Below, in pieces: positions 41,872 to 54,600 of a stretch of DNA of 64,000 nucleotides. Both the position numbers and the translations under genes were made by a program. Positions within the stretch are counted from its first letter, which is position 1. Each line of letters starts with the position of its first letter. This DNA comes from Rhynchopus euleeides (taxonomy: Eukaryota > Euglenozoa > Diplonemea > Diplonemida > Diplonemidae), in contig OY723284.1 in the NCBI GenBank assembly GCA_963210315.1, positions 1,798,001 through 1,862,000 of the forward strand. Reading direction: 5' to 3'. A model generated the notes under the pieces. It was not told where the DNA came from and ran no database searches. It saw nothing but the letters and a program-made list of their open reading frames with translations.

Positions 41872-42697
41872 CAGGGGTGGAGCTTGAAATTTGGGGTTGC
41901 GGGCTGGATCGGGTCAGATCGGGTCAGCCAATTTTTCTCACTGAATGGGTTCCCCCCCGGTTCGTCTCAGAGATCAGTGCTCGGGCCCAGCCTCCCGCGA
42001 GGGTACCGGAACTGAGATGCAGCCCCGGACGCGCAAGGACTTGGTTACAAGACAAACACATGCCATAGGGGGGGTCTGGGGGGCGGAGCCCCCAGCCGCC
42101 GGAGGCCACGGTAGTGAACATCTGTGACTTGCGGGCGTACGGATTCTGTGAGTTGGCTGCGTCCTCCTGAGGATACTGAGGGCGGTCTGTACTCCATTCC
42201 CTGATGTAAAGGGCTTGGGTACAAGACAGGCACATGCCACAGGGGGGTCTGGGGGGCGGAGCCCCCCAGCCGCCGGAGGCCACGGTAGTAAACGTCTGTT
42301 GCACTGTACGGGTTGGGCAGCTTCATGTGTCCTCTATTGTGACTGTTTGAGGCCTGTGCTCATGTCGCTGGGGTCACTTTGCTCACGAAACGCCTCCTGG
42401 TCACCTTGAGACCCCAAACCCGAGGAGCCAACTTGTCCGGTTTCCCGAAAATCTATATTTTTTTTCTTTTGGAGTTGTGCTAACAACGCAGGAAACTTTG
42501 CTATGCAGATCATGCAGGACACACCACACCCGCAGCAGGCGTGTGGGGTGTTCTCGCGATCGACGAATACCCGCTGGTTCTTCTCTCCCCTTTCTGATTT
42601 GCAGACACAAAGTTTTTTACCCCTGACCTGATTTTTTGTGAGGGCCTGCAGAAAATCAGGTCAGCTGACCCGAAAAAACCCCCAAGCTCCACCCCTG
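41872..42697. mobile_element. hAT-type element hAT-A with 8-bp target duplication GTGTGGGT
   Basis: Termini CAGGGGTGGAGCTTG / CAAGCTCCACCCCTG. GTGTGGGT occurs at 41864-41871 and 42698-42705. It is the short sister of hAT-B, lacks hAT-D (empty site at 42620-42627), but has its own 144-bp insertion at 42469-42612. Double-hairpin module at 42075 and 42246. Length is 826 bp; non-coding. Confidence 0.9.
42469..42612. repeat. 144-bp dispersed repeat, copy 2 (inside hAT-A)
   Basis: GGAGTTGTGCTAACAACGC to GCAGACACAAAGT, bounded by T-runs. hAT-B has only the T-run at this position. The inverted copy is at 30236-30379. Confidence 0.7.
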
Positions 42698-42705
42698 GTG
42701 TGGGT

Positions 42706-45510
42706 CAATATATGAACCACGCTGTGGTAGTGGCTGTTGATCACTGTGGCACGTTACATAGGGATCATGCGTGCGTGCCTGCAGGGTGGCAGTGGGTGGC
42801 AGCGTCGGGTGGGTATTCTCGATGCCATTCCACTCAATTGATTGATGCCACGAAGGGGAGGTCATATCAAAAGATGCGCAACAAACAGCCAAAAAAAATC
42901 GTTCAAATCATTCAAAGAGCAGGCACCCAGCTCAAGGATTTGACAGGGGCACGCTCAGCGAGCTCTACACTACTCAAAGAGCCTCACAAGCGTGTGGCGG
43001 GCGGGAGGGCAGGCGTGTGCATGTGTGGGCGGTATTCTCGGGCTCGACGAATGCCAACTGCCCATGCAGGTTGCGCAGAAGACAAGCTTTGGCCTGTGTT
43101 GGGCGGGTGACCCCCCCGCTTCTCCCACCCCACCCCACACCCCCCCTCTCTCTCAGACACTTGTTGTGACCGCCTGCCGCTGGCGTGCTGCTCCTCCTGA
43201 AGCTCCAGCCAAACGCAAGCATTGGCCAAAGCAAAGCCGCACGCCCCAATCTATCTCTCTCTCAAGTGCTTGACACCGTGCCGCTTAGGTGCTGCTCCCC
43301 TGAATCTCCAGACAGCGCAAGCGCCAGCCCAAACAAAAGCGGTACGCCCTACCCCCCCCTACCCCCCCTCTCTCTCTCTTTCTCGCTCTGGTCTCTATCC
43401 CCGCGGCCTGCACTGATTTACACGGGGGTCGGGACCACGCGTCTCGGCCCCCCTCCTTTGTGCCCATAGGAATGGTGTGTGTGTTGTGGTGAGGTGAGGT
43501 GGAAGCTTGACAGCCCTGAGGTTTGGGAAAGGGGGGGAGGGGGGTGGTAGGGTGCGGTGCGGTGTGGCGGCACTCCCGCGCGACGCGGTGGGGCAGTGGT
43601 GATCGCATGTCATGTTGCAGTCACTTTGGCAGCCCGGTTTTCTGATGTCATGGGTTTGCTATGAGGTATTCTTTTGTGGCTGCTGAAGATGGCACGCCAT
43701 CCATGGAGGGGCATGTCAAAACCACCGCGTCGTGCAGCGAGATGGTTTTCATACGAAGGCAAACCGCACGCGTCGTCCCACACCATTACCCATCCCTCCC
43801 ACGAACCTCACCGCATCACACAACATCCCTTTTGTTGTTTTACTTTGCATACACGTGGTGGGGTTGCCTGATTGGAAACATACCCACCCACCCCTACCCC
43901 ACCCCATGCGACTCATCTGCCCTTCCTTTTTGTGTTCGTCTTACCCACCGCCGACTGCGCTCCCCATGCAGGATCGTGTGAGGGCAGCGGTCAACGACGA
44001 GAGTGGCCGCCTCTCGGCCATCAAAGAGTCGCAGGCGGAGTGAGCTGTGTCTTGGTTTTGCTTTGCAGCTCCATCGCGGGGTGTACAAGCACTTTCTGGC
44101 AAGAGCCGGTCTGTCGCCAAGCCTCTCATCTGAGGCTGGAGTAAATCGGGAGTGTCTACATATGGCGCGTCCCACCCGATATTCGGGTGTGGCACTGTGT
44201 GATGTTCCTTACACTGACACAGTAAACTAACTGAAAGGGTGCGTGGCACCCCTGACTGTTTGCGGGACCTCTCCTGCAGAGACACCCAGCGTGCCATGAC
44301 AGGGTGTTTCGGTGGATGTAGAATGGAATGGGCCAAAACAGCGATTGCCGCCTTGCACACCAGAGCACGTCTTGCCTTCTGGCAATGTGGTGTATGCAGG
44401 CAGGTCATGCGCTCTCAACAAAATGATCCAGCAACATTCGCACTTTACACTGCCGTGCCGATAAGCAAAATCGTGGTTGTCTGTGCTCGTGACAGGAGGT
44501 GGGGGGGGACGGGGGGCGGGGGTGTGGATGCGGGTCGGTGAGGAAGGGTGGGGGTGGAGCGGAGGGAGGCTGTGTGCCCCCAAGCCCGACCCGCCCCCAC
44601 CAACAACCGCCACCCCACCGCAGCCACCCCCCCCCCCCCCCCCCCCTAGCTCCTCATTAACTGTCTGTCAACTCCGCCCACCCGACAGGCTCTGGCTCCT
44701 GCACCTCGCCCCCCTTTCCTTCTCCTGACTCGCACTTTTTGTTTGTCTCCGCGACGCTCCCCTCCCACTCGATGGGGTGTCCAAAGCTGCATGAGTTACG
44801 GTGAAACCTCATGCAACTGAAGTGAATCTGAAGAGAGAGAAGGGTGCGTGTGTGTGTGTGTGGGGGGGGGGGGGTGGGCAGCGAAAAAGGTCGAGCGATT
44901 TTGAACGGTTTGAATCTTTTTTTTGGCGTTTTTCTTGTCCGATTCGCTGAAGATGCTGAAAAAAATGCACAGATCAAGCCTTCTTTGCTTGTGATTGTCG
45001 ATACCCACATAAAACGGGTGGGGAGGACCCCAGCGAGACGGGCGGCATTCCTACACTAAAATGATCGAGATGCAAGCGCGAGAGGCACGTCCAAAAAAAG
45101 TCGTTCAAAATCGTTCACAAGCTTCACACGTGTGTGTGTGTGTGGAGGAGAGGGCTGAAACAATGCACCGACAGAGGGTGGAACAGGGCCTGAATGCTAC
45201 ACAGTTTTTTTTGTGCAAATGATGAGTGTGCGCGCGCAGCAGTGGCGCAGCAGTGGAAGGACCACCACCCCCTCGGTGAACCAAGAGAGAGAGAGAACAG
45301 GACAGGGACAGCCAGACCAGCAGTCTCCGCCGAACACTCCCAGCGCCCCTCCCCCCCCTCTCGCCTCCCCATCAAACCCCACCCCCCATTATTGCGAAAG
45401 GAGCACGATGATTTCCATTTGAAACACTGCCATCCACCACCCCCTCCCTCCAGGTCCAGAAGCGGTTCTTGCCGTGCTGAACCCCCCACCCCCACCCCCC
45501 ACCCCCCCCG
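42706..45510. other. Gene-poor region upstream of the giant ASH gene
   Basis: Apart from one doubtful exon pair (43621-44043) no gene is supported. Related tandem motifs ATCGTTCAAATC and GATTTTGAACGGTTTGAA lie near 42899, 44894 and 45100. C-runs are at 44623-44646 and a GT-run at about 44847-44862. Confidence 0.35.
43621..44043 (+). CDS. Doubtful terminal exon pair of an unknown gene
   Basis: join(43621..43665,43972..44043). Acceptor GTTGCAG, donor GAG|GTATTC, acceptor CCCATGCAG, both phase 0, ending in TGA. The product tail would read PGFLMSWVCYE then DRVRAAVNDESGRLSAIKES. Splice signals match the local style, but no upstream exon, homology or start codon supports it. Confidence 0.18.
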
Positions 45511-45536
45511 CTACACCTTCCTTTTTTTCTGTGCAG
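45511..45536 (+). other. Polypyrimidine-AG acceptor before the giant ASH gene
   Basis: CTACACCTTCCTTTTTTTCT followed by GTGCAG ending at 45536, 132 bases before the ATG at 45669. It may be a 5'-UTR intron end or a trans-splice site. Confidence 0.5.
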
Positions 45537-45668
45537 GGGGTGAGAACGGGACACAAACAATCCCCCACACCCACAAGGAACCCCAGCGCGGGGGTTAGGG
45601 GGCTATGTACTGCATACAGCTACAGCTCTGATCCCCTCCCCCCCCGGCCCCACCCGGACTCACCGAGG

Positions 45669-48600
45669 ATGTCAGGCGCGGCGCAGGAGGGGGCGCTGAC
45701 CTCCCCCGCGGTGAAGAAGCAGAGGTCGGGTGGGGCTGAGGCTGTGTCCCCCGCTGCCCCGATGCCGGCAGCGCTGCCGCCGTTTCAGCTCGGGAGGGAT
45801 GGGGGATCTGATGGCGCCGCGTTGACGCCAAGGGCCCTGCCGCTGACTCCGGGGAAAGCAGCGGGGAAGTCGGTTGACACACCTCTCATCGATGTGACCT
45901 CCGGGGACATCGACCTGGGCGAGGTGCTTGTCAGCGTCAAGCATGAGTTCAGCACATGCGTTCTCCGGAACAACACTAATGTGCCTGTGAGGGTTGATAT
46001 GAGCAGCACTGTCCACTCCCTTGCCTTTCAGAACAGCAACGAAAATTTCCGGCGCCCGCAGAACCCATCGCTGCCTCAGGACGCCGCGGCGGATGCCGCA
46101 AACCCCCCCCAGCAGGGGCTGCCCCACCCCGACGCGGATGTGCCGCACCAGGGGAGCGAAAAGTATAACCTGAACCTGCTGTTCAACTATGTGAACCTTA
46201 TCAAGACGCTGGAGCTACCCCCCAACTCGACCCACTCGGTGGTCATATCCTACCGCCCGGAGATCCCCGGAGGGAAAGGGGAGCAGACGCTGGAGCATAA
46301 GGAGACGGGGGACATCATATTCCATGCCGTGGCAGAGGACGGGCGGACGTCGCGTGTGAAGGTGAAGTTTACCTGCAAGTGCTGTGCCTCGATCCTGGAG
46401 GTGCAGGGTGGGAATTGTACGGCGGGGGGGAATTGCACCGAGTTGGACTTCGGGATGACCAATGCGATGCAGATGGCGACGACGGAGCTGCAGGAGTTTA
46501 CGCTGCTGAACAGATCTGTGGTGCCGGTGCAGTATATCATGCGGGTTGTGAAGTCTTCTTCTTCCCTGGCCTGCACCTTCACATTCGCAGACACGACGGA
46601 GACTGTTCTCGATAAAGAGCTTGTCTTAGAGGCGCATCACTTCCGGAGGGTGCAGGTCCACCTGTCGCCGTGCCGGCTCGACACCACGGGGTACCACGAC
46701 ACGGTTCTCGGGATTGAGAATCTGAGCGATCAGACCTGCCATTTCATCACCGTGTGTGCCACGCTCTCCAGCACAGCACCCAATACGCAGAACCCTGTGG
46801 AGATCAGCCTGCCGACCGGGCAGACTTTCATCGACTTCGGGCCGTGCTACGCAGGGAAGCCGAAGTATACGACGATGGAGATTCGCAACAACTCCCTGAC
46901 GACATGCCACGTCACCTTTGATCACGAATCGACTGACTCGCGCGACAAGGTCCGCGGGCTCCTTGGGGTCAAGGTGTATGAAGGGGGGTCTGGGAAGGCA
47001 GGCGTCTCACACGCCGCCCCCCGTGTCGCCGCCACCCCGGGGACAAAGCGGCACCACAGCACGACGGCGCACAGCCACGACGAGCTCTGCGATATCACAG
47101 TCAAGCCGGGTGTCACCAAACAGCTGGAAGTGTGTTACACGCCGGACCTCTCGACAGACCGGAAGTTTGACAAGCTGGTCAACATCAGGTTCAGGCTGTT
47201 CGCACGCACAGCCATCCTGGACACCGGGAGGGAGAGTCCCGAAAAGCGGGCCACGGATGGCAAGCCGTTCATCAAGGCCATCTCCTGCAGGGCCCGGGTC
47301 TGCACCTCGCGTGTGGAGGTGAAGGACAAGGAGATCGATTTCGGGGATTCGCCTATCGGTGCCACGGCGAGTTGCCATGTCACCATCGTCAACCCGACGC
47401 AGCTGCCGGCGGAGCTCTCCCTGGAATATGACTCGAAGATTGTCAGCGCAGTGTCGGGGAACCGGGCCATCGTGCGGGAGAACACTGCGGCCCAGCTGGA
47501 GTTTCAGATCGTGCCGCACAAGGTGAACCCGTCCTTCTGCAAGCAGGTGTTCGTGCGGAACGTCAACAACCCGAAGGACATCTCCATCATCAACCTGTCG
47601 TCGAACAATATCGACTCCGCCGCGTCGATCAACGCGCTCTACTACAGCCTGAAATATATGCATGAAAACCACAAGACCTCACGCGGGTCTGTCGGGGAGC
47701 GTGACGTCTCCCGCCACTCTGGGCAGAAGGAGCTCGCGCTCTACCGTAGCGGCATCTCCGTTGAGGTTGCCATCGGATTCCCTGCGCTGCGCGGATTCCT
47801 CGTGAAGAACAAGCGGCACACAGACCTGGTTCTCGGGTTGCACGTCAGCCGCCCGCAGTGGATGGGGATCTACGTCCCGACGGATCCGGGTGCTGCTGCG
47901 ACAGACCTGCTCCCCACTCACAAGGAGGGCTATCTGCGGATGCTGCCTGAGAGGAACAGGGATGAGGAGCTGGCCTTCATCGAGAACATCCAGCAGGCGA
48001 AGCAGAATTTAGAGTCCTCCATCACAAATGCCAACATCATCCCGGCGTCGGAGATCACGCTGGCCCCTGAAGGTGAGCCGGGGTCTGAGAAGGTGTTCTA
48101 CATCATGGTGATGGTGTCGTCAGGGGATAAGGACAGCCTGGTGAAGCGCGGCTCGCGAGACGAGACCCTCGCCATTTCCGTGAAGAATCAGGACGAGATT
48201 GGCGAGCGGCGGATCCCGGTCTGCCTCCAGCTGGGCCTCTCCAGCTTTGAGCTCGGGCAGTGCAACCTCAACCTGGGCAACGTCGTCGTCGGGGAGAAGA
48301 AGGCGAAGGTGGTGAAGATCGAGAACACCTCCTCCATCCCGCTGCTGTTCCAGGCGACGAAGGAGAGCTCCCTGGAGTCCACGCAGCTCCGGATCGACGG
48401 GAGCCAGGGCCAGCAATACCTCGGGCTCATCAGGCCCTTCGCGCGGCGCGACATCCTGCTGCAGTTCCACCCCTCCATGCAGGGGAAGTTCCACGAGACG
48501 CTCACCTTCACCAGCATCCTCGACCCCTCCGTCACGCGCACCATGGTGATCAAAGCCGATGTCTCGAAAACCGCAACGTTTGAGCTTAAACCTGCCACCA

Positions 48601-51600
48601 TCAACGGTGGCACCGTCTCCTTGCAACCCATCATCGGCGTGATGGCGGGGCTCCGCCCCGCCGACGATCTCTCCACCTCGGCAGGTCCCGCTACCCCCGG
48701 CGTCGCCGTCCGCCACGCCGGGGTTGTGAAGGCGAAGTTTACCCTAATCAACATCGGGAAGGCCAGCCGGGACTACCTCGTTGCCCCCTCCCCGCGCACC
48801 CCGCTGCTGCAGGGGGGCCTCCGCCTGTCACTCGACTTCGACATCGAGAATGTGCGGAGCCAGGCAACCTCGCGCTCGCTGGAGGAGGAGATTGAGTCCC
48901 TCGAGCAGTCCCTCAAGGGGCTGGTGCGGAAGAAGAAGGAGGACAGCGCGAACCGCACCCGGAGGAAGATCGAAAAGCTGAAGCGCCTCCTCGCGTCGGG
49001 GTCGACCAACACGGTGGAGGACACCACAGACATGTCCAGCAGCGAAGGGGGAGAGGATGACGGGGGGCGCTACAGCGAGCGGGGGCATTTCTCCGACACC
49101 ACCACCGGGAACAGCGCGATCCGGACACGCCCCGTCCGCACCGGGTGCTCCATCAGCGTTGGGGTGACGATCCACATCACCCGGGTTGGCGCAGGGCAGC
49201 ACCCCCCGACACCCGTCTGCTCCCCTGCATTCTCCCTGGGGGCAGGGCATGGGGGTGGCGCGTCTGATGCAACGCCGCCTACACCTGGGTTCCTGACGCC
49301 CACCGGGCAGCAGAGCTTTTCTGAGGAGCATGCATTGCCTCCGGCGGCGAGTGCAGGGGATGAGGATTTTGTGAGGCCAGGCCAGCAGCATCAGCAGCCG
49401 GGCAGCACCGGGAGCTTTGTAGGGGAGGATCACCCAAGCCCCACGGGGGAGCCGCGCGAGGTGTCGCTCGAGCTGCGCATCTCGGAGGCGCGGGACAAGG
49501 AGGCGTCGCAGTCGGTCCTCATCAAATTCCTGATCAGCGACAGCCCCGCCGCCGCCACCGCCTCCTCCGCCGGGGGGCTGCTGCTGCCCAACCCCGCCCC
49601 TGCCGCCTGGGCAGGGCCACCTGCAGGACACCTGGGCACCCCACAGGGGGTCAGGCCGGCCGTGCCACCTGCAGGGCCTGTTGAGGCTGTGCCGGATCTG
49701 CCGCAGCACGAAGGGCATGGCGTGGCGCAGGATGTGGAGGGGTTGGAGGGTGTGGCGCAGCAGCAGCAGCAGCACTCTGGTGACGATGCGGAGGTGTGTG
49801 GTGCCGCGTCGGATGGGGGCGGGGAGCAGGCGGTGCAGCATGCGGTGCAGCAGCAGCAGATGAGCCTCACCGAGTCGGATCCCGACGATGCGCTTGTGAC
49901 GGACACCCGCTCCGAGAGATCCGAGAGGTCTGACAAGCCGAACAGGCAGGGGCAGGGCGCCAACACCGCCACCGCCACCACCCCGTCCTCCCCCGACACC
50001 TTGCGGGGGGAGGATGCGGAGGGGTCGCACAGCTCCGCGATGGCTCCCGACAGCAGCCACCCCCGCCACCACCCCCGCGCGCGCGTCACGGAGGGGAACC
50101 TGCGGAGGGCAGGCGCCACGCGGGGGGATGTCCAATCCGGGGAGGAGAGGGACGGGCCCCCGTCGGAATCTGCGAGATCTGTCGCGTCGGCCCGCTCGTT
50201 GGAGGATGCGGGGCCTGCCGGTGCCGCCGCCGCGGCAGCGGGGGGGAGGGGGGAGGCCCAGTGGGAGCAGCCGGATGCAGCCACCCTGCCCCCCTCCGCC
50301 GCCGCAGGCGGCGGGGCGCGCCGCCCCCCCGTGGGGCTCGACGGGAGGCGGTCTCCCCCGCTGCCCTCGCCGCTCCCCGCAGGCGTGGTGTCCAGCCCCC
50401 CGCTGGCGTGCACCCCGCTGATGCCCCGCGTGGTCAGCCCCTTCTCCCAGCCCCAGACCCCGGTCCTCCCCCCGCCCGGGGTGGAGGAGGAGAAGGACGG
50501 CCAGCAGCCCGGCGGGAAGGCGGCGTCGGAGGGGCCCGCCCCCGCAGGGGGTGTCCTGCAGGTGTCGGCGGTGGCGATTGACTTCGGGAGGGTTGTGATA
50601 GGGCAGACGAGCTCGCGGACACTGCAGCTCAGCGCGGTGAATTCGCCGGTTGGATACGTCGTGCTGCAGCACAGGAGGATCGGGCGGATTTCGAACACCC
50701 CTCCGCACGGCGGGGGTGGGCCTGACGGGGGAGCGGCATCGTCTGATGCGGACGGAATCTCCCCTGTCGCACACTCTGAGGAGGACGAGGATGCGCCGGA
50801 TTCAACCTCGTCAGCAAATGGGTCTGTTAGAGTTCTCTCCCCCCATGTCCACCCAGCTGTCTCCGCAGGGCAGGCCGCGATGCGCGACGCTGTGCTGAAG
50901 GCCGACCCGAAGAATGGGGTCGTGGCCCCAGGGAGGCCGCAGAGCGTCACCCTGTCCATCACTCCTCTCTGCGGGAAGCTGCAGAAGTACAGCTTGGATG
51001 TGAGAGATCTCTCTTCTAACACGATCATCAGGCTGACCATCAGTGTCTGTGGTGTTGCTACAGATCATGTGAGCATCAACCCTCCGGAGCTGAACTTCGA
51101 GACCCTGCATCTGGCGACGAAGCAGCAGGTTGACCGATACGGCGTGAAGGAGCCGGAGAGGAAGATGATGAGTGTCGTCCTCCGGAACATCATGCAGGAG
51201 GCTGTCACGGTGTACATCTCCTCCACCCACCCCGCGCAGTGTGCGGTGTATCAGTATGTCGTCAAATCGGAGCCGGGGCAGAACAACGAGCTGAGAACGC
51301 TCTGCCTCGAGCCGGGGCAGGAGGTTAGCGCCTATGTCTTCATCTACCCTCGCCTAGAGAGGTCCCGCCTGCTGAAGGGTGACTGCCGGTGGCTGAAGGG
51401 GAGTGTTCTCCTGAGGAGTGTCGGGAGGGACTCCGGTGCGATGGCGCGGCAGGACTTGCCCTTCAAATGCCTCGTGGGGTGCGTCGTGATGGAGGTTCCC
51501 GGGCCCAACGTGGTGGACCTCGGGAAGCACTGCAGGGACAGGGTGGACGAGCGGCAGTCCCACGAGTCGCGGGGGTTCTTCAGGGTGCATAACAAAAACA

Positions 51601-54600
51601 AGGTGCTCCCTCTGCAGCTCAGCGTGTCCTCCTCCAGCGAGGCAACGGTCCGCGTAGATCCCACTGAGGCGGAGGTTGACCCCGGGAGCTATGTCGATGT
51701 GAAGTACGTCGTGACCCCGCGGGACTCCGGGCTTATCCAGGAGCACATTGTGTTCCGCAACGCGTCGAGCTTCCAGACATACGTCAAGAAAACCCTCCTC
51801 ATGTTTGTCGACGCAGACTACGTCCTGGCAACCGCGCCCTCCACCTCCACCACCTCCTCCTCCCTGCCGCACGGCGCACCCCCTCTGCACCACACCTCCG
51901 CCTCCTCCGCCGCCACCCCAGGGCCTCGCCCGGAGATGCCGACGACCCTCAGCCTGGGCTGCGTCGCGCTACGGAGGACGTCTGCCGCGGCGCAGCAAGG
52001 GGCTGCTGCGGGGTTGGCAGGGTTGCCGCCTATCGGGGCTCCGCCGCCCTCGGTGGGGCCAGGCGGTGCGGCTGTAACGGCGGCGCCTGGGGGTGCTGCG
52101 CAGGGAGAGGGTGTGGCGTTGGATCTCTCAGGGGTGGCCTTCGAGGGGTCCAGCGGCTCGCGGACCTCCTGTGTCTTGGAGAACCGCAGCGGGGCTGACG
52201 TGTGGCTCATCCCGAAGTGCGACTCGCATGGCTTCGCCCCGGGGGGCGACTTGGGCAGCACCGTCTCCGCCCTGCAGGTCTCCACAAACTACTCCGTGGT
52301 GTCCAGGTCGGCTGTCAAGACAGCCTCCTCTTCTTCGTCCTCCCCCCTCGGGCCTACCTCCTCCGCCGCCAGCCTCGCCCAGCAGCTTTCCGGAGGTGTT
52401 GGGTCATCCACCGTGCCATGCCGCACAGGGTCCTCTCTGCAGATGCATGCCAACAGGGGAGTCACCTGGAAGGACGCGGGGAACTGCTTCAAACTCCCGA
52501 AGGACCGGAGTGTCACGGTCTTCATCGAGCCGGTGTGTGCGCCGCTGGAGCTGCTCTACCGCACAAAACGCCTCCAGAAGCACAGCCCTGTCCCGTTGAG
52601 GTGCCGCGTCGCATTTTTTGTCCACCAGGTGGAGAAAGGGACGTTCCACTCATCGGGGTCCTTCCTCACGCAGGGCAAGGTGGCGCAGCTGCTGCACGTC
52701 GACCTGGAGGTGTGCATCCCGCACGTCACCGTCTCCCCGGGGAAGATATCCCTGGGGAAAATCGCGGGGTCCGACAAGCTCCCCTTCAACATCGAGCTCG
52801 CCAACAGGTCCGCCGCGGACTGCGCGGTCGACGTCTTCACCCCCCACAACCTGCAGTGGGAGGTCTGCCCGCTGTCCTTCTCCTCGGCATCCTCACCGGG
52901 CCCCACTGCGCACCACATGCCCTGCTCCTTCCCCGCCATCCGCTGCGATGGGGGGTGGGACCAGCGCGGCGGTGCCGGCGGCGGCGGCGCCGGAGCTGGC
53001 ATGGTGCACAAGCCAGGGGTTGCCCCAGGGGGGTACGACACTGCCGGGAAGCTGCGTGCCGCGGGGATGCACATCGGGAGTCCGCTGAGGTCCCCCGCTG
53101 CGAAGCCGATACTCCACTCCGGGCAGCTGCTCTTCACGCAGAGCCCCAGCGTTGCAGGGATGCAGGGGGGTGGGCTGAGCGCCGCGCTGACACCTCCGAT
53201 ATCGAGCGAGACGCGGTGCTGCCCACACCTCTTCGCGCAGGCCCTCCCCGACGTGCCCAGCACGGTGCACCCTACCAACTCCCCCGCAGCGCCTGATGGT
53301 GATCGTGGCGGAGGTGTTGCAGTCGTGTCATCATCTGCGTCAGCATCCTCCGCGTCTGCGGCATCCATCCCGCCAGCCCCGCTGAAGCCCGCAACCCCCG
53401 GTGGGGGGAGTGGTGTGGAGGAGGAGGTGGATGTCAAAGCGGGTCTCCCGCGGCACGACACGCAGGGTGCTGACTCGGAGAAGGCGAATGGAGGGGGGAG
53501 TGGCCAGGTTGTTCCAAAATCGCCCCCGCTTCCGACGTCGTGCAACCCGCTGGCTTTCAGCAGGCAGGTTGTGGTGCCGGCGAATACCGCGCTGTCGGTG
53601 CACTGCGTGCTGACCCCGTCGGATAGCAACGCAACCTCGCTGAGGAATCTGCAGTGCATGGCGCAGTTTATCAACACACTCGACCCGGCGAATGCAGAGG
53701 AAATCCTCATCGAAGCGGAGCTGGAGAGGAACATATGGGCCTTCGAGAGCGAGCTTCTCGCGATGCACCAGACGGAGGATGGTGCAACTCCGGAGAACGC
53801 CCCGCTTGTTTTGGACTCCGTTCTCAAGGTCGGCCCCCGCGAGTCAGATGGGGAGCTGAACCGCGCCGACGCGAAGCTGACCCTGCGTTGCCTTGAGGGA
53901 GGGGCTGAAGCCGACCCGACCCGGGCGACCTGCACTGTTTCGACAAGCTCTGACGTGTCGCAGTTTCTCTCCATCAGCATCCTTGTCCTGGAGACCAGCC
54001 TGGCAGTCGAGAGCCCCCTGGAGTTCCAGGGCGACGACGCGGCTGTCGGGCTGCGCATCCGCTGCACCCCCATCCCCGGGAGGTGTATCACACCCCACGT
54101 CGCGGAGGTGCTGTGGTCCCTCCTGCTCGACCTTGCCTCTGCAAGCCACATCACCTCCAAGGGGAAGGAGCCCCTCAACATGCACATCCAGGCAGACGCG
54201 GGGAGCTGGGCCTTGGAGCGGAAGGGCTCCATCGCATCTGAAAACGACATTGCCTCCAGCGAGGCCCACTCGGGCCTCTCCTTTGAGATAGTGCGTGAGC
54301 TGCAGAAGGATGGCTTGAAGGCGTCGCTCTCCCGGCTCTTCCACCTGGGTGACCTCGCGATCTGCTCGAAGGGGCATGCCACCGTGAAGAAGGAGATCTG
54401 GGGCTCCGTCTCGCAGACCCCGACCTTCGACACCGCGTCGGTGAAGCGGGTCACCCTCACGGAGGGGGCGGGTGGGGCGAGCGACGACCGCACCTTCTCC
54501 GGCACACTCCGTGTCGCCAACCTCTTGGAGGCGAGCGGTTCGGACCTCCTCCTCAACGTGAGGGTTGTCACGAAGGACCGGGACACGGGGGTGCGGTGTA

